NCBI GenBank assembly: GCA_965221735.1
Contig: OZ244910.1
Coordinates: 682,001 to 746,000 of the forward strand
Direction: 5' to 3'
DNA from: UBA2991 sp965221735
GTDB taxonomy: Bacteria > Chloroflexota > Dehalococcoidia > Tepidiformales > Tepidiformaceae
DNA: 64,000 bases
Part shown: one piece after another, positions 27,074 through 36,038 of the stretch
Position numbering within the stretch: position 1 is the stretch's first letter
Layout: each line of letters begins with the position of its first letter
The notes under the pieces: model-generated
Database searches by the model: none
Told to the model about the DNA's origin: nothing
The model's input: the letters and a program-made list of their open reading frames with translations, nothing else
Program-made: the position numbers and the translations under genes

Positions 27074-28471
27074 CTAGACCAGCAGCCGGAACGGCGCTTC
27101 GAGGTAGTCCTTCACCGAAGCCAGGAACTGCGCCGCCGGGGCGCCGTCGAGGGCGCGGTGGTCCCACGTCAGGCTCAGCGTCATCGCTTTCTGCCGGACG
27201 GGACGCTCACCCTCCCAGCCCACGTCGTCGCGCAGGCGGTTCACGCCGAGGATGCCCACCTCGGGCGGGTTCAGGATGGGCGTGAACGAGTCCACCCCGA
27301 ACATGCCCAGCGTCGACACCGTGAAGGTGCCGCCCGCCATGTCGTCGAGCCCGAGTTTGCCCTCGCGCGCCAGCCCCGCCAGCCGCGAGGACTCCAGTGC
27401 GATCTCCTTGAGCCCGAGCTGGTCGACGTGCCGCACGACCGGCACGACCAGCCCCTCGTCGAGCGCGACGGCCATGCCCACGTGGACCTCGCCCCGCAGG
27501 TTCATCTCCGTGCCGAGGAACTGCGCGTTCATGCGCGGGTGATCGAGCAGTGCCTTCGCTGCCGCCTTCATCACGATGTCCGTGTACGAGGGCCGCACGC
27601 TATCGCCGGCCCACTCCTCGATGAGCTGGCTGCGCAGCTTCACGCAGTCGTCCATGGCCACGTCCATGTCCATGGTCAGCTGCGCCGTCTCCTGCAGGCT
27701 CGCGTACATGCGCTCCGCGATAACCTTGCGCATGCCCCGCACCGCCATCACCTCGTCCTCGCGCGCCGCCGCTGGAGCGGCGGCTGCTGCCGTTGGTGCG
27801 ACCGCGGGCGCCCCGCCCGCTGCCGCCGCCTCGACGTCTTCCTTCGTGATGCGTCCGCCGGGGCCGGTTCCCGTCACCGTCGACAGGTCCACGCCCAGCG
27901 CCTCCGCCCGCTTCCGCGCGAGCGGCGAGGCCGGCGCCGGGGCGCCTGCCGGAGCAGCTGCGGGCGCCGCTGCCGCCGCCTCGTGCGCGGTGCGAACATC
28001 GTCTTCGGTCACGCGCCCGCGCGGCCCGGTCGCGGTAACGGTCGCGAGGTCCACGCCGAGCTCCTTCGCAAGCCGCCGTGCTGCCGGCGAAGCCGGCACG
28101 CGCTCGCCCTCGGCTCGCGCCGGGGCGGTGGCCGCCTCGGCCGCCGGGGCTGCTACTGCTGCGGGCTCGGGCGCCGCGGGCGCTGCGCTCGCGCCTCCCG
28201 CGGGAGCGCCGGGGAGCACGTCCGGGATCTCCTCGTCGGCTGCGTAGATCCAGCCGACGACGTCGCCCGGGTCGACGGTAGTCTCGGCCGGCACGAGGTG
28301 CCGCACGATGCCGGCGGCCTCCGCCTCGACCTCCATCTCGACCTTCTCGGTCTCGAGCCGGTAGAGGTCCTCGCCGAGCTTCACCTCGCCCCCGTCGGGG
28401 ATGTGCCACTCGGCTACGGTTCCCTCCGTCATCGTCATGCCGAGCTTCATCATGTAAATCTCGGTTGGCAT
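27074..28471 (-). CDS. acoC: 2-oxoacid/acetoin dehydrogenase E2, dihydrolipoamide acyltransferase with two E3-binding domains
   Basis: The start is ATG 28471 (MPTEIYMMKLGMTM), giving 465 residues; in-frame sequence upstream is shadow. Domains: one lipoyl domain (residues 1-78, lipoyl K43 in LETEKVEMEV), two peripheral-subunit-binding domains (about 126-161 and 180-216, both with ASPxAR...LGVDLxTVTxTGPxGR), Ala/Pro linkers and the catalytic acyltransferase domain ending in DHRALDG (H438, D442). Typical bacterial E2 proteins have one such binding domain. The aco assignment rests on the AcoX-like neighbour; a pyruvate or branched-chain substrate remains possible. Confidence 0.88.
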   Translation of the reverse strand: MPTEIYMMKLGMTMTEGTVAEWHIPDGGEVKLGEDLYRLETEKVEMEVEAEAAGIVRHLVPAETTVDPGDVVGWIYAADEEIPDVLPGAPAGGASAAPAAPEPAAVAAPAAEAATAPARAEGERVPASPAARRLAKELGVDLATVTATGPRGRVTEDDVRTAHEAAAAAPAAAPAGAPAPASPLARKRAEALGVDLSTVTGTGPGGRITKEDVEAAAAGGAPAVAPTAAAAAPAAAREDEVMAVRGMRKVIAERMYASLQETAQLTMDMDVAMDDCVKLRSQLIEEWAGDSVRPSYTDIVMKAAAKALLDHPRMNAQFLGTEMNLRGEVHVGMAVALDEGLVVPVVRHVDQLGLKEIALESSRLAGLAREGKLGLDDMAGGTFTVSTLGMFGVDSFTPILNPPEVGILGVNRLRDDVGWEGERPVRQKAMTLSLTWDHRALDGAPAAQFLASVKDYLEAPFRLLV

Positions 28472-28472
28472 C

Positions 28473-29519
28473 TCATCCCCCGTCCTGTTGGAGTTTCTGT
28501 TCCTCTGGCGAGCCGCCGGCCGCCTCGTCGTTGCGATACAGACCCACGCACGCTGCATACTCCAGCGTCGCGTGGACATCGATGACCCAAGGACCATCCC
28601 GGGCTACCCGGAGTGTAGCCGCTTGCCCCGGTTTCAACACACGCTCGCGTTCGCCGTCGAAGGCGAGGACGCCCGGTCCCGTCACGGTGACCGGCTCCCC
28701 GAGCGCGAGCCGGGTGTGCGACCGCACGGCTATCGGCTCGTACAGCCCCGGCGCGATCGGCGCGATCAGGGAGACGCCCCCCTCGCCCGGCCCCAGGCTC
28801 AGGTGTAGCGCCTCGTCCTCGTCCGGCGTTAGCGGCGCGAGCAAGCCCCCGATAGAGGTGATCCCGACCGCCGACGGCTCCGCCCGCGTGACGACTGCCT
28901 CGCGCAGGCGCTCGCCGCCCCAGATCGCGCGCGAGCCGACGAAGCGGTCCGCTGCCAGTACGGCGTCGACGAGGGCGATGTCGTCGCGCTCGCCTTCGAT
29001 CTCGACGTGCACTGCCTTCACCTGCCGCGCGACCCGCTCCAGCGGAACCTGGCCGCTCGCGACCAGCCCCGCTGCCGAGCCCGCGACCGTCGCCTCCACC
29101 ATGGTCGGGAAGACGTTGTTCGTGCCCGTCGAGACGGGCACGAGCGGCGCGTCGGTCCAGCCGAGCGCGAAGGCCCGGTTCGTGCCGTCGCCCCCGAGCG
29201 TGATGACCGCTCCGCAGCCCTCCGCCTGCATCGCTTCAGCGGCGCGGATGGTGTCGAGCGTGCTGGCGGTGTGCGTCGCCTCCACGGCGACGAAGGTGGC
29301 CTCGTCGCCGAACTCCTCGGCGGCCGCGGCCGTGATGCCGTGGGTGTCGGGCATGTAGCGGAAGTCGCGCACGCCACTCGCCAGCGCGCCAACGATGGCG
29401 CGCCGCACGATCGCGCGCTTCTCCTGGTTGTCGAAGACCGACGCGCGCGCAACGAGGCGGCGGATGTCCTTCCCCGAAGCGGGGTTGGCGGCGATCCCGA
29501 GCGGGCGCGAGGTCGTCAG
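28473..29519 (-). CDS. acoX: AcoX-like ATP-NAD kinase family protein (probable CTG start)
   Basis: The frame from GTG 29408 (311 residues) already shows the NAD-kinase GGDG motif (VITLGGDGTNRAF), but the conserved N-terminal strand LGIAANPASGKDIRRLVAR is encoded upstream of it in the same frame. No ATG, GTG or TTG occurs before this segment. A CTG at 29519, directly after the E1 beta stop, is the best start and gives 348 residues. AcoX proteins occur in acetoin dehydrogenase operons; their exact role is unresolved. It lies between the E1 beta and E2 genes. Confidence 0.78.
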   Translation of the reverse strand: MTTSRPLGIAANPASGKDIRRLVARASVFDNQEKRAIVRRAIVGALASGVRDFRYMPDTHGITAAAAEEFGDEATFVAVEATHTASTLDTIRAAEAMQAEGCGAVITLGGDGTNRAFALGWTDAPLVPVSTGTNNVFPTMVEATVAGSAAGLVASGQVPLERVARQVKAVHVEIEGERDDIALVDAVLAADRFVGSRAIWGGERLREAVVTRAEPSAVGITSIGGLLAPLTPDEDEALHLSLGPGEGGVSLIAPIAPGLYEPIAVRSHTRLALGEPVTVTGPGVLAFDGERERVLKPGQAATLRVARDGPWVIDVHATLEYAACVGLYRNDEAAGGSPEEQKLQQDGG

Positions 29520-29521
29520 GG

Positions 29522-30526
29522 CTACCCCGTCCCGAGGATCTGCCGCGCCTCGGCCGCGATGCGCTCGGCGTTCGGCACGTACGTCTGCTCCAGCACCGGG
29601 CTGAACGGCACGGGCGAGAATGGCGCCGCCACGCGGCCCACCGGCGCATCGAGATAGTCGAAAGCCAGCTCTGCGATCTGCGCCGCGATCTCCGCGCCGA
29701 CCCCGCCGAAGCGGACCGCCTCGTGCACGACGAGGGCGTTATGCGTCTTCGAGACCGAGTTGATGATCGTCTCCGTGTCGAGCGGCTGTAGCCACAGCGG
29801 GTCGATCACCTCGGCGCTGACGCCTTCGCCCTCGAGGATGTCGGCGGCCTTCGTCGCCTCGTGGATCATCCGTCCGTGGGCCACGATCGTGAGGCTGTCG
29901 CCTTCGCGCAGCACGTTGGCCTTGCCGATGGGGAGCGTGTACGGCTCCTCCGGTACCTCGCCCGGAAGCGCCATCAGGCCCTTGCACATCACGACGAACA
30001 CCGGGTTCGGCTCGCGCGCGGCGGTGATGATCGCGCCCTTCACGTCGTAGGCCGTCGCCGGCATCACGACCTTCAGGCCCGGCGTGTGGCAGAGCCATGC
30101 CTCCAGGCTCTGGGAGTGCTGCGCCGCGAGGTTCATGCCCGCGCCCGACATCGTCAGGACGGTCACCGGCAGCGTCGCCTTGCCGCCGAACATGTACCGC
30201 ATCTTCGCGAGCTGGTTCACGATCTCGTCCATGCACTCGCCGATGAAGTCCATGAACATGATGTCCACGATGGGCTTGAGGCCCGTGGCCCCGGCCCCCA
30301 CCGCCAGCCCGATGATGCCGGACTCGCTGATGGGCGTGTCGATGACGCGGTCCGGCCCGAACTCGTCGAGCAGGCCGCGGTAGATGCCGAACACGCTGCC
30401 GGCCCCGGCAACGTCCTCGCCGGCCATGAACGCCAGCGGTTCTTCCTGGAGCGCCTGGCGGACGCCCTCCGTGATCGCGAGGGTGTAAACGAGCTGCCGC
30501 CCAGCGGGCGCCTCTGCTGCGGTCAT
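29522..30526 (-). CDS. acoB: 2-oxoacid/acetoin dehydrogenase E1 component, beta subunit
   Basis: A 334-residue transketolase-like pyrimidine-binding and C-terminal domain protein. Diagnostic segments are FMAGEDVAGAGSVFGIYRGL, DTPISESGIIGLAVGAGATG (with the Glu that activates thiamine diphosphate), VDIMFMDFIGECMDEIVNQL, and VIDPLWLQPLDTETI in the C-terminal domain. With the alpha subunit it decarboxylates the substrate on thiamine diphosphate and passes the acyl group to E2. It follows the alpha gene by 10 bases. Confidence 0.93.
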   Translation of the reverse strand: MTAAEAPAGRQLVYTLAITEGVRQALQEEPLAFMAGEDVAGAGSVFGIYRGLLDEFGPDRVIDTPISESGIIGLAVGAGATGLKPIVDIMFMDFIGECMDEIVNQLAKMRYMFGGKATLPVTVLTMSGAGMNLAAQHSQSLEAWLCHTPGLKVVMPATAYDVKGAIITAAREPNPVFVVMCKGLMALPGEVPEEPYTLPIGKANVLREGDSLTIVAHGRMIHEATKAADILEGEGVSAEVIDPLWLQPLDTETIINSVSKTHNALVVHEAVRFGGVGAEIAAQIAELAFDYLDAPVGRVAAPFSPVPFSPVLEQTYVPNAERIAAEARQILGTG

Positions 30527-30536
30527 TGATTCGCTC

Positions 30537-31556
30537 CTAACTCGCCGCCGTGGGCGTGTAGACGTCGTTGAGCAGGTCTGCCGGGTCCGGCAGCGGGCTG
30601 TTCTCGGCGAACTCGATCGACTCCGTGATGTCCGCCATCACCGCGTCGTGCACCGCCTGGATCTCCTCGGCGGTCATGACGCCCATCTCGATCATCCGCT
30701 GCTCGTGCTGCGGGATCGGGTCGCGTGCGCGCCACTCCTCGAGCTCCTCGTCGGTGCGGTAATGCAGGCCGATGCCGCGCAGGCCGACATGGTCCACGAA
30801 GCGGTAGGTCTTGCACTCGACCAGCGTGGGGCCGCCGCCCGTGCGCGCGCGCTCGATCGCCTCGCCCGCGGCCTCCCAGACCGCGACCGCGTCCATGCCG
30901 TCGCAGATCACGCCCGGCATGCCGTAGCCGGCGGCGCGGTCGGCGACATCACTGATTGCCTGGTGCTCCGCCTGCGGGGTGAACTCGCCGTAGCCGTTGT
31001 TCTCACAGACGAACACGACCGGCAGCTTCCAGATGGCGGCCATGTTCGCCGCCTCGTGGAAAGCGCCCTCGTTCGTCGCGCCGTCGCCGAAGAAGGGGAC
31101 GGCCACGTTCATGCGGTCGCGCCCTTCGACGCGGGCGAGGTACTTGTTCGAGAAGGCGGCGCCGACGGCGATGGGCGGGCCCGCCGCCACGATGCCGTTC
31201 GCGCCCAGCATGCCCGCATCCACGTTGGAGATGTGCATGCTGCCGCCGCGGCCCTTGTTGTAGCCGGTCTCCCGGCCGTACAGCTCCGCGTACATCTTCT
31301 TGAACTCGCCGCCCTTGGCCACCAGGTGCCCGTGGCCGCGATGCGTGCTCGTGATCTGGTCCTGGTCGCTGAGGTGCACCATCACACCCGAAGCGACGGC
31401 TTCCTCGCCGATGTACAGGTGCAGCGCCCCGGGGGACTTGCCCTGCTCCATCAGCTTGCCCGCCTCTTCCTCGAAGTGGCGAATTCGCACCATCCGGAGA
31501 TGCAGGTCCTTCAGGACCTCCTCGCTTGGTTCCATTGCCTGGCTGCTGTTGGCCAC
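30537..31556 (-). CDS. acoA: 2-oxoacid/acetoin dehydrogenase E1 component, alpha subunit
   Basis: This 339-residue thiamine-diphosphate enzyme subunit has THRGHGHLVAKGG, GRGGSMHISNVDAGMLGANG and the thiamine diphosphate motif GDGATNEGAFHEAANMAAIW...ENN (GDG at 157-159, NN at 186-187). I prefer GTG 31556 because GGAGG lies 6 bases before it; ATG 31535, 7 codons on, lacks a ribosome site. It is the first gene of the leftward acoA-acoB-acoX-acoC-lpdA block. The in-frame open stretch further upstream is shadow of the divergent SDR region. Confidence 0.92.
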   Translation of the reverse strand: MANSSQAMEPSEEVLKDLHLRMVRIRHFEEEAGKLMEQGKSPGALHLYIGEEAVASGVMVHLSDQDQITSTHRGHGHLVAKGGEFKKMYAELYGRETGYNKGRGGSMHISNVDAGMLGANGIVAAGPPIAVGAAFSNKYLARVEGRDRMNVAVPFFGDGATNEGAFHEAANMAAIWKLPVVFVCENNGYGEFTPQAEHQAISDVADRAAGYGMPGVICDGMDAVAVWEAAGEAIERARTGGGPTLVECKTYRFVDHVGLRGIGLHYRTDEELEEWRARDPIPQHEQRMIEMGVMTAEEIQAVHDAVMADITESIEFAENSPLPDPADLLNDVYTPTAAS

Positions 31557-31614
31557 GGCCGCCTCCGCGCACAGTGGGATAGAGACGCCGTCGCGGGCGT
31601 CCGAGCGCCCGCGC

Positions 31615-31642
31615 ATCGTACAGGACCGCTCCCACTGGACAA
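31615..31642 (-). promoter_or_regulatory. Candidate promoter for the leftward dehydrogenase operon
   Basis: On the minus strand, TTGTCC (31642-31637) is followed after 16 bases by TACGAT (31620-31615); each matches the consensus at 4 of 6 positions. It lies about 60 bases upstream of the E1 alpha GTG in the divergent gap with the SDR gene. Tentative. Confidence 0.35.
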
Positions 31643-31668
31643 AGGCGCGCCGCCCCATCCCCCCGCAC

Positions 31669-31697
31669 TTTCCGTGTAGGGCGCGACTCTCTAGAAT
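31669..31697 (+). promoter_or_regulatory. Candidate promoter for the rightward SDR gene
   Basis: TAGAAT (31692-31697) matches the -10 consensus at 5 of 6 positions; a poor -35 (TTTCCG, 31669-31674) lies 17 bases before it. It is in the divergent gap, 75 bases before the SDR start. Confidence 0.35.
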
Positions 31698-31772
31698 CGC
31701 GCCCTGCCAACGAGGCGGCCGCGGCCATGGATCCGCCCGGTCGCACCCAACACAAGGGAGGTTCCCCACACC

Positions 31773-32570
31773 ATGGATCTTGGACTGCAAGGCAAGAAGG
31801 CTCTCGTCACGGCTGCCAGCCAGGGCATCGGCAACTTCATCGCCAACACCCTCGCCGCGGAAGGCGCCGATGTCGCCATCTGCGCCCGCACCGCCGACCG
31901 CGTCGCATCCGCCGTCGAAGGCCTCAAGGCCCACGGCACCAACGTCTGCGGCGCCGCTTGCGATGTCGGTGACGGCGATGCCCTCAAGGCCTGGGTCGAG
32001 GCCAGCGCCGCCGAGCTCGGCGGCATCGACATCTTCGTCAGCAACGCCTCCGCCGGCGGCGGCGGCACGCTCTGGAACGAGCACTTCGCCATCGACATGA
32101 TGGGCACGGTCAACGGCGTCGACGCCGCTGTCCCGTTCCTCACCGAGTCGGAGTCTCCCAGCGTCGTCATCATCAGCACCTCGGCCGCCGTCGAGGCCTT
32201 CCCGCCGCCGCCCGCCACCTCGGCCGGCGCCTACGGCGCGATGAAGGCCGCGCTGCTGAACTACTCGGCCTTCGCCGCCCAGCAGCACGCTGGCGCGGGC
32301 ATCCGCTTCAACGTCGTCTCGCCCGGCCCCACCTATTTCGAGGGTGGTCCCTGGCACAACATCGAGCAGGCCATGCCGCCGTTCTTCGAGATGATCGCGA
32401 ACGGCATCCCCCTGCGCAGCAAGACCAAGCCCGACACGCTCGCCGGCCAGATGGGCACCGGCCAGGAAGTCGCCAACGTGGCCGCCTTCCTCGCCAGCCC
32501 GGCTTCCAGCCACACCACCGGCACCAACGTTGTCGTCGACGGCGGCTTCACCCGCCGCGTCGCCTTCTAG
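31773..32570 (+). CDS. Short-chain dehydrogenase/reductase (SDR)
   Basis: A 265-residue SDR, NAD(P)-dependent. The cofactor loop reads VTAASQGIGNFIA (Ala-Ser for the usual Gly-x in TGxxxGxG), the NAG site is replaced by NASAGGGG, and the active-site YxxxK is in AYGAMKAAL. The C-terminus ends GTNVVVDGGFTRR as in classical SDRs. A strong ribosome site (AAGGGAGG) precedes the ATG and a rho-independent-type hairpin follows, so it is a single-gene unit. The substrate is unknown. Confidence 0.88.
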   Translation: MDLGLQGKKALVTAASQGIGNFIANTLAAEGADVAICARTADRVASAVEGLKAHGTNVCGAACDVGDGDALKAWVEASAAELGGIDIFVSNASAGGGGTLWNEHFAIDMMGTVNGVDAAVPFLTESESPSVVIISTSAAVEAFPPPPATSAGAYGAMKAALLNYSAFAAQQHAGAGIRFNVVSPGPTYFEGGPWHNIEQAMPPFFEMIANGIPLRSKTKPDTLAGQMGTGQEVANVAAFLASPASSHTTGTNVVVDGGFTRRVAF

Positions 32571-32584
32571 TCCAGGCACAGCGG

Positions 32585-32618
32585 GAGTCCCGCGCCGGCA
32601 CGCTCCGGCGCGGGACTC
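32585..32618 (+). terminator. Terminator hairpin after SDR gene
   Basis: A perfect 14-bp stem (GAGTCCCGCGCCGG with CCGGCGCGGGACTC) encloses a 6-base loop and is followed by TT. It starts 15 bases after the SDR stop and fits an intrinsic terminator. Confidence 0.75.
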
Positions 32619-32659
32619 TTCGCGCCCCGTCGCCACGCACACCCACCCGGGAGGCTGCC

Positions 32660-33436
32660 ATGCCGAGAATCGACGCCTACCTCATCACCGGGGGCAAGTG
32701 GCACGACATCAATTTCGCCCGCCTCGAAATCCTGAAGCTCCTCCACGAGGACGACGACGTACGCGTCCGCGTCGGCGAGGACTACAGCAACACCGAGGCC
32801 ATCGCCGCCGCCGACTTCCTCATCAGCTACACCTGTGACGTCCACCCCACGGTCGAGCAGCAGGAGGTCGTGCGCGACTTCGTCGCGAGCGGCAAGCGCT
32901 GGTTCGCGCTCCACGGCACGAACTCGGTCATGGACTTCCAGGACGACGGCGTCCACTGCCCGCGCGACTACCCCATCCTCATGGAGACGCTCGGCAGTCA
33001 GTTTCTCGCCCACCCCGCGATCGAGCCCTACCCCATCACCGTGAGCGAGTCCGCGAAGGACCACCCCCTCGTGGCCGGCATCGAGCCCTGGCAGTGCGAG
33101 GACGAGCTCTACCTGTGCGAGTATCACGGCGACATCACTCCGCTCATGGAGACGCGCTTCGCCGGGGATAGCGGCGCCGGGTTCTACGAGCACGACTGGC
33201 CCAACGACGAGCCCCGCCTGGTGATGTACCTCCACCCCGTGGGCGAGGGCGAGGTGCTCTACTTCACGCCCGGCCACCGCCGCTCGAAGTACGACATGCA
33301 GGATCCCCCCCTGAGCGTTCCCGAGTGGCCCGTTCCCGAGCTGGGCGCCTGGACGGAGCCCACCTACTACGAGATCCTCCGCCGCGGCATCGAGTGGGCG
33401 AAGGAGCCCACGCGCGCGGCGGCCGCAGCCGGCTGA
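32660..33436 (+). CDS. ThuA-like domain protein
   Basis: This 258-residue protein has the ThuA (trehalose-utilisation) glutamine-amidotransferase-like fold: ADFLISYTCDVHPT, then RWFALHGTNSVMDF in the place of the nucleophile elbow (His-Gly-Thr instead of Cys), ESAKDHPLVAGIEPW, and VLYFTPGHRRSKYD. The lack of an elbow Cys is usual for ThuA proteins. Relatives act in sugar metabolism, often with oxidoreductases. A GGGAGG ribosome site precedes the ATG. The exact substrate is unknown. Confidence 0.78.
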   Translation: MPRIDAYLITGGKWHDINFARLEILKLLHEDDDVRVRVGEDYSNTEAIAAADFLISYTCDVHPTVEQQEVVRDFVASGKRWFALHGTNSVMDFQDDGVHCPRDYPILMETLGSQFLAHPAIEPYPITVSESAKDHPLVAGIEPWQCEDELYLCEYHGDITPLMETRFAGDSGAGFYEHDWPNDEPRLVMYLHPVGEGEVLYFTPGHRRSKYDMQDPPLSVPEWPVPELGAWTEPTYYEILRRGIEWAKEPTRAAAAAG

Positions 33437-33451
33437 GCGCGCCGCGCCTGC

Positions 33452-34648
33452 TCAGGCGAACAGCATCGGGTTGTCCGGCATCTCCCCCACGAGCATCGCG
33501 CCCAGCGTTTCGAAGTTGCGCGGCGAGGTGCCCGCGTGCTGCGTGGCCGCGTGCACGTCCCGGAAGCAGCGCTCGATCGGGCTCGTCTGGAAGACGGAGG
33601 TGCCACCCGCGGCCGTGTGCATCAGATCCGTGGCGTAGGCGGCGCTGCGCGTCGCGTTCGTGCCCGCCAGCGAGAGGTCCCGCCGCTGATCGAGGCTCAC
33701 GTCGTCGCCTCGCAGGACCGTCTCCCAGGTCTCGTCGACCATCTCGTAGAGCCACGAGCGCGCGGACTGGACCGCGGCGTGCGCCTTCGCGACCTCGCTC
33801 CGGATGACGGTGTTGTCGCTGACCCGCGCCTGCGAGGTGCGAACCGTTTTCGTCTTGGCGAGCTTGACGAACTCGTCGATGGCGCGCTGCGCGATACCGA
33901 TCGCGACGATCCCGATGGGCGCTCCCAGGATGCCCATCACGGGGAAGCGATAGAGCGGCCCCTGGAAGTGCTTGCCGGGCCGTGCTCCCATCCCGAAGGC
34001 CGAAGTGCGGTACTCCGGCGCGAATGCGTTCTCCACGGCCACGTCGTTGCTGCTCGTGGCGCGCAGTCCGACCACGTGCCACGTGTCCACGATCTCCGCT
34101 TCCTCGCGCGGGAAGCTGACGAAGCGCATCTCGGGGATGCCCATCGGCGTCATTCGCGGCCGGCCGTTCTCCGTGACCATGATGCCGCCGCCGACCCACT
34201 TCGCATGGCTCGACCCGCTGCAGAACGGCCAGCGTCCCGTCACGCGGTAGCCGCCCTCGACGGCCTCGGCGGGATTGAAGGGGAAGATGCCCCCCGCCCC
34301 GACCGCGCTCACGGGGCCGTCCGCGTACGACTCCGCGACCGACTCCTCGGAGCTGGCCGACCCGAGCGCTGCTCCCGTGGACCAGATCCAGAGGTTCCAG
34401 GCGGCGGAGCCGTGAATCTTCGCTACCTTCTCGAACAGCTCGAAGCCTTCGCGCGGCGTGGACTCGAGGCCGCCCAGCGATTCCGGCACCCAGACGCCCA
34501 GCAGGCCCTCGTCCTTTATCGCCTCGAAGGCGCGGTCCGTCAGGCGCCGCTCGCGCTCCGCTTCGTCAAGCTCTTCCTCCACGATGGGCGCGATCGCGTC
34601 CGCGCGCTCCAGTAGCGTTTTCGTCTCCGACTCGGTTGCGGTGGCCAT
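33452..34648 (-). CDS. Acyl-CoA-dehydrogenase-fold flavoprotein (DszC/HpaB-type monooxygenase-like)
   Basis: A 398-residue protein with an acyl-CoA dehydrogenase fold. The N-terminal part has LLGVWVPESLGGLESTPREG, the middle domain RVTGRWPFCSGSSHAKWVGG, and the C-terminal helical region ends MHTAAGGTSVFQTSPIERCF with RDVHAATQHAGTSPRN. No typical catalytic Glu of true acyl-CoA dehydrogenases is apparent and the C-terminus resembles the flavin-dependent monooxygenases DszC and HpaB-like hydroxylases. It is followed leftward by nothing and preceded by another acyl-CoA dehydrogenase gene 31 bases away, likely co-transcribed. Confidence 0.75.
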   Translation of the reverse strand: MATATESETKTLLERADAIAPIVEEELDEAERERRLTDRAFEAIKDEGLLGVWVPESLGGLESTPREGFELFEKVAKIHGSAAWNLWIWSTGAALGSASSEESVAESYADGPVSAVGAGGIFPFNPAEAVEGGYRVTGRWPFCSGSSHAKWVGGGIMVTENGRPRMTPMGIPEMRFVSFPREEAEIVDTWHVVGLRATSSNDVAVENAFAPEYRTSAFGMGARPGKHFQGPLYRFPVMGILGAPIGIVAIGIAQRAIDEFVKLAKTKTVRTSQARVSDNTVIRSEVAKAHAAVQSARSWLYEMVDETWETVLRGDDVSLDQRRDLSLAGTNATRSAAYATDLMHTAAGGTSVFQTSPIERCFRDVHAATQHAGTSPRNFETLGAMLVGEMPDNPMLFA

Positions 34649-34678
34649 GTTCCTTGCTCCTTGGCAGTCGCGGTGCGG

Positions 34679-35848
34679 TCAGGCGCGTGGCAGCCCGAGG
34701 CCGCGCGTCGCGATGATGTTTCGCTGGATCTCGCTGGTGCCACCCGCGATCGTCTCGCGGACCTGGTTGACGTACCCGACGCCCGGCATGCCCCGCAAGG
34801 GCCCGCTCTCGTCGGAGATGTCGCCCCACATGCCCACCATGTGGGAGGCGGTGCGGGCGATCCGCTGGCTCAGCTCCGTCGTGAACAGCTTCGCGATCGA
34901 GGACTCCGCGTTCGGAATCTCGCCCGCGTCCTGCATGGAGATGATGCGGTAGGCCAGCATCGTGGCCGTCTGCACCTCGATGAAGCGCTCCGCCCACTCG
35001 AAGCGGTTGGCCTCGTACGTCGTCTGCGGAATCTCGTCCTTGTGCTCGCGCAGCCAGCTCAGGTTCCGTTCGACGGCCTGGCGCAGCCCGATCGGCGTCC
35101 CGATCGAGGAACGCTCGAAGTCCAGCGTCGTCGTGCCCACGTACCAGCCGCGGTTGACCTCACCCATGATGTTCCGCGTCGGGACGCGCACGTCCTCGAA
35201 GAACACCTCGTTGAAGTCGTGCCCGCCGGTCATGTTCACGAGCGGTCGCACGGTGATGCCCGGGGTCTTCATGTCGAGCAGGAAGTAGGTGATGCCCCGG
35301 TGCTTGGGTGCGTCGGGGTCGGTCCGCGCCAGCATGAACATCCAGTGCGCGCGGTGCGCCAGCGACGTCCAGATCTTCTGGCCGTTGATCACGTAGTCGT
35401 CCCCGTCGCGCACGGCGCGCGTCTGGAGGGAGGCTAGGTCCGACCCGGACCCCGGCTCACTGTAGCCCTGGCACCACTCCACCTCGCCGCTCAGGATGCC
35501 GGGAATGTGCTGCTGCTTCTGTTCCTCGGTGCCGTGCTCGATAAGCGTTGGACCGAGCATCATCAGACCCAGGCCGCCCAGCCTGGGGGCGCCGGCCTCG
35601 GCGAACTCCTGGCTGAGGATGAACTGGTCCATCGGCTTCATGCCCGCGCCGCCGTACGCTGCCGGCCACGCCGGCGCGATCCAGCCCCGCTCCGCCAGTG
35701 CTACGCGCCACGCTTCCCACAGGGGCTTCTCTTCTTCGGGCCGCCCCATCGGGAACTTGCCCCGGATCTCCTGGGGGCAGTAGTCGCGCAGGAAATCCTT
35801 CACCTGGATGCGCCACTCGGCCTGAGCCGCGCTGTCTCGAAAATCCAT
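34679..35848 (-). CDS. Acyl-CoA dehydrogenase
   Basis: A 389-residue FAD enzyme of the acyl-CoA dehydrogenase family. Signature segments: WPAAYGGAGMKPMDQFILSQEFAEAG (written in part), WCQGYSEPGSGSDLASLQTRA around the flavin/acyl site, VINGQKIWTSLAHRAHW, and the C-terminal AGGTSEIQRNIIATRGLGLPRA. It introduces a C2-C3 double bond into an acyl-CoA. The sequence resembles the long/medium-chain or steroid side-chain type (FadE-like). It is the first gene of a two-gene leftward unit. Confidence 0.88.
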   Translation of the reverse strand: MDFRDSAAQAEWRIQVKDFLRDYCPQEIRGKFPMGRPEEEKPLWEAWRVALAERGWIAPAWPAAYGGAGMKPMDQFILSQEFAEAGAPRLGGLGLMMLGPTLIEHGTEEQKQQHIPGILSGEVEWCQGYSEPGSGSDLASLQTRAVRDGDDYVINGQKIWTSLAHRAHWMFMLARTDPDAPKHRGITYFLLDMKTPGITVRPLVNMTGGHDFNEVFFEDVRVPTRNIMGEVNRGWYVGTTTLDFERSSIGTPIGLRQAVERNLSWLREHKDEIPQTTYEANRFEWAERFIEVQTATMLAYRIISMQDAGEIPNAESSIAKLFTTELSQRIARTASHMVGMWGDISDESGPLRGMPGVGYVNQVRETIAGGTSEIQRNIIATRGLGLPRA

Positions 35849-36038
35849 GTCCTGGGCCTCTCTTCGGGATCACCGGATTCGCGGGGATCCCCTGTCTGCT
35901 AGAGCGAAGGGTCAAGCATAGCCGGACCCCTTCCCTACCGCCATGCGCCCTAACCCGGGCTTGTTGACGCCGGGCCTAGAATGACCGGAACGAGCGAGCG
36001 GCCGGCATGCCGGCCCGCGATAGAGGAAGGGGAACGAA

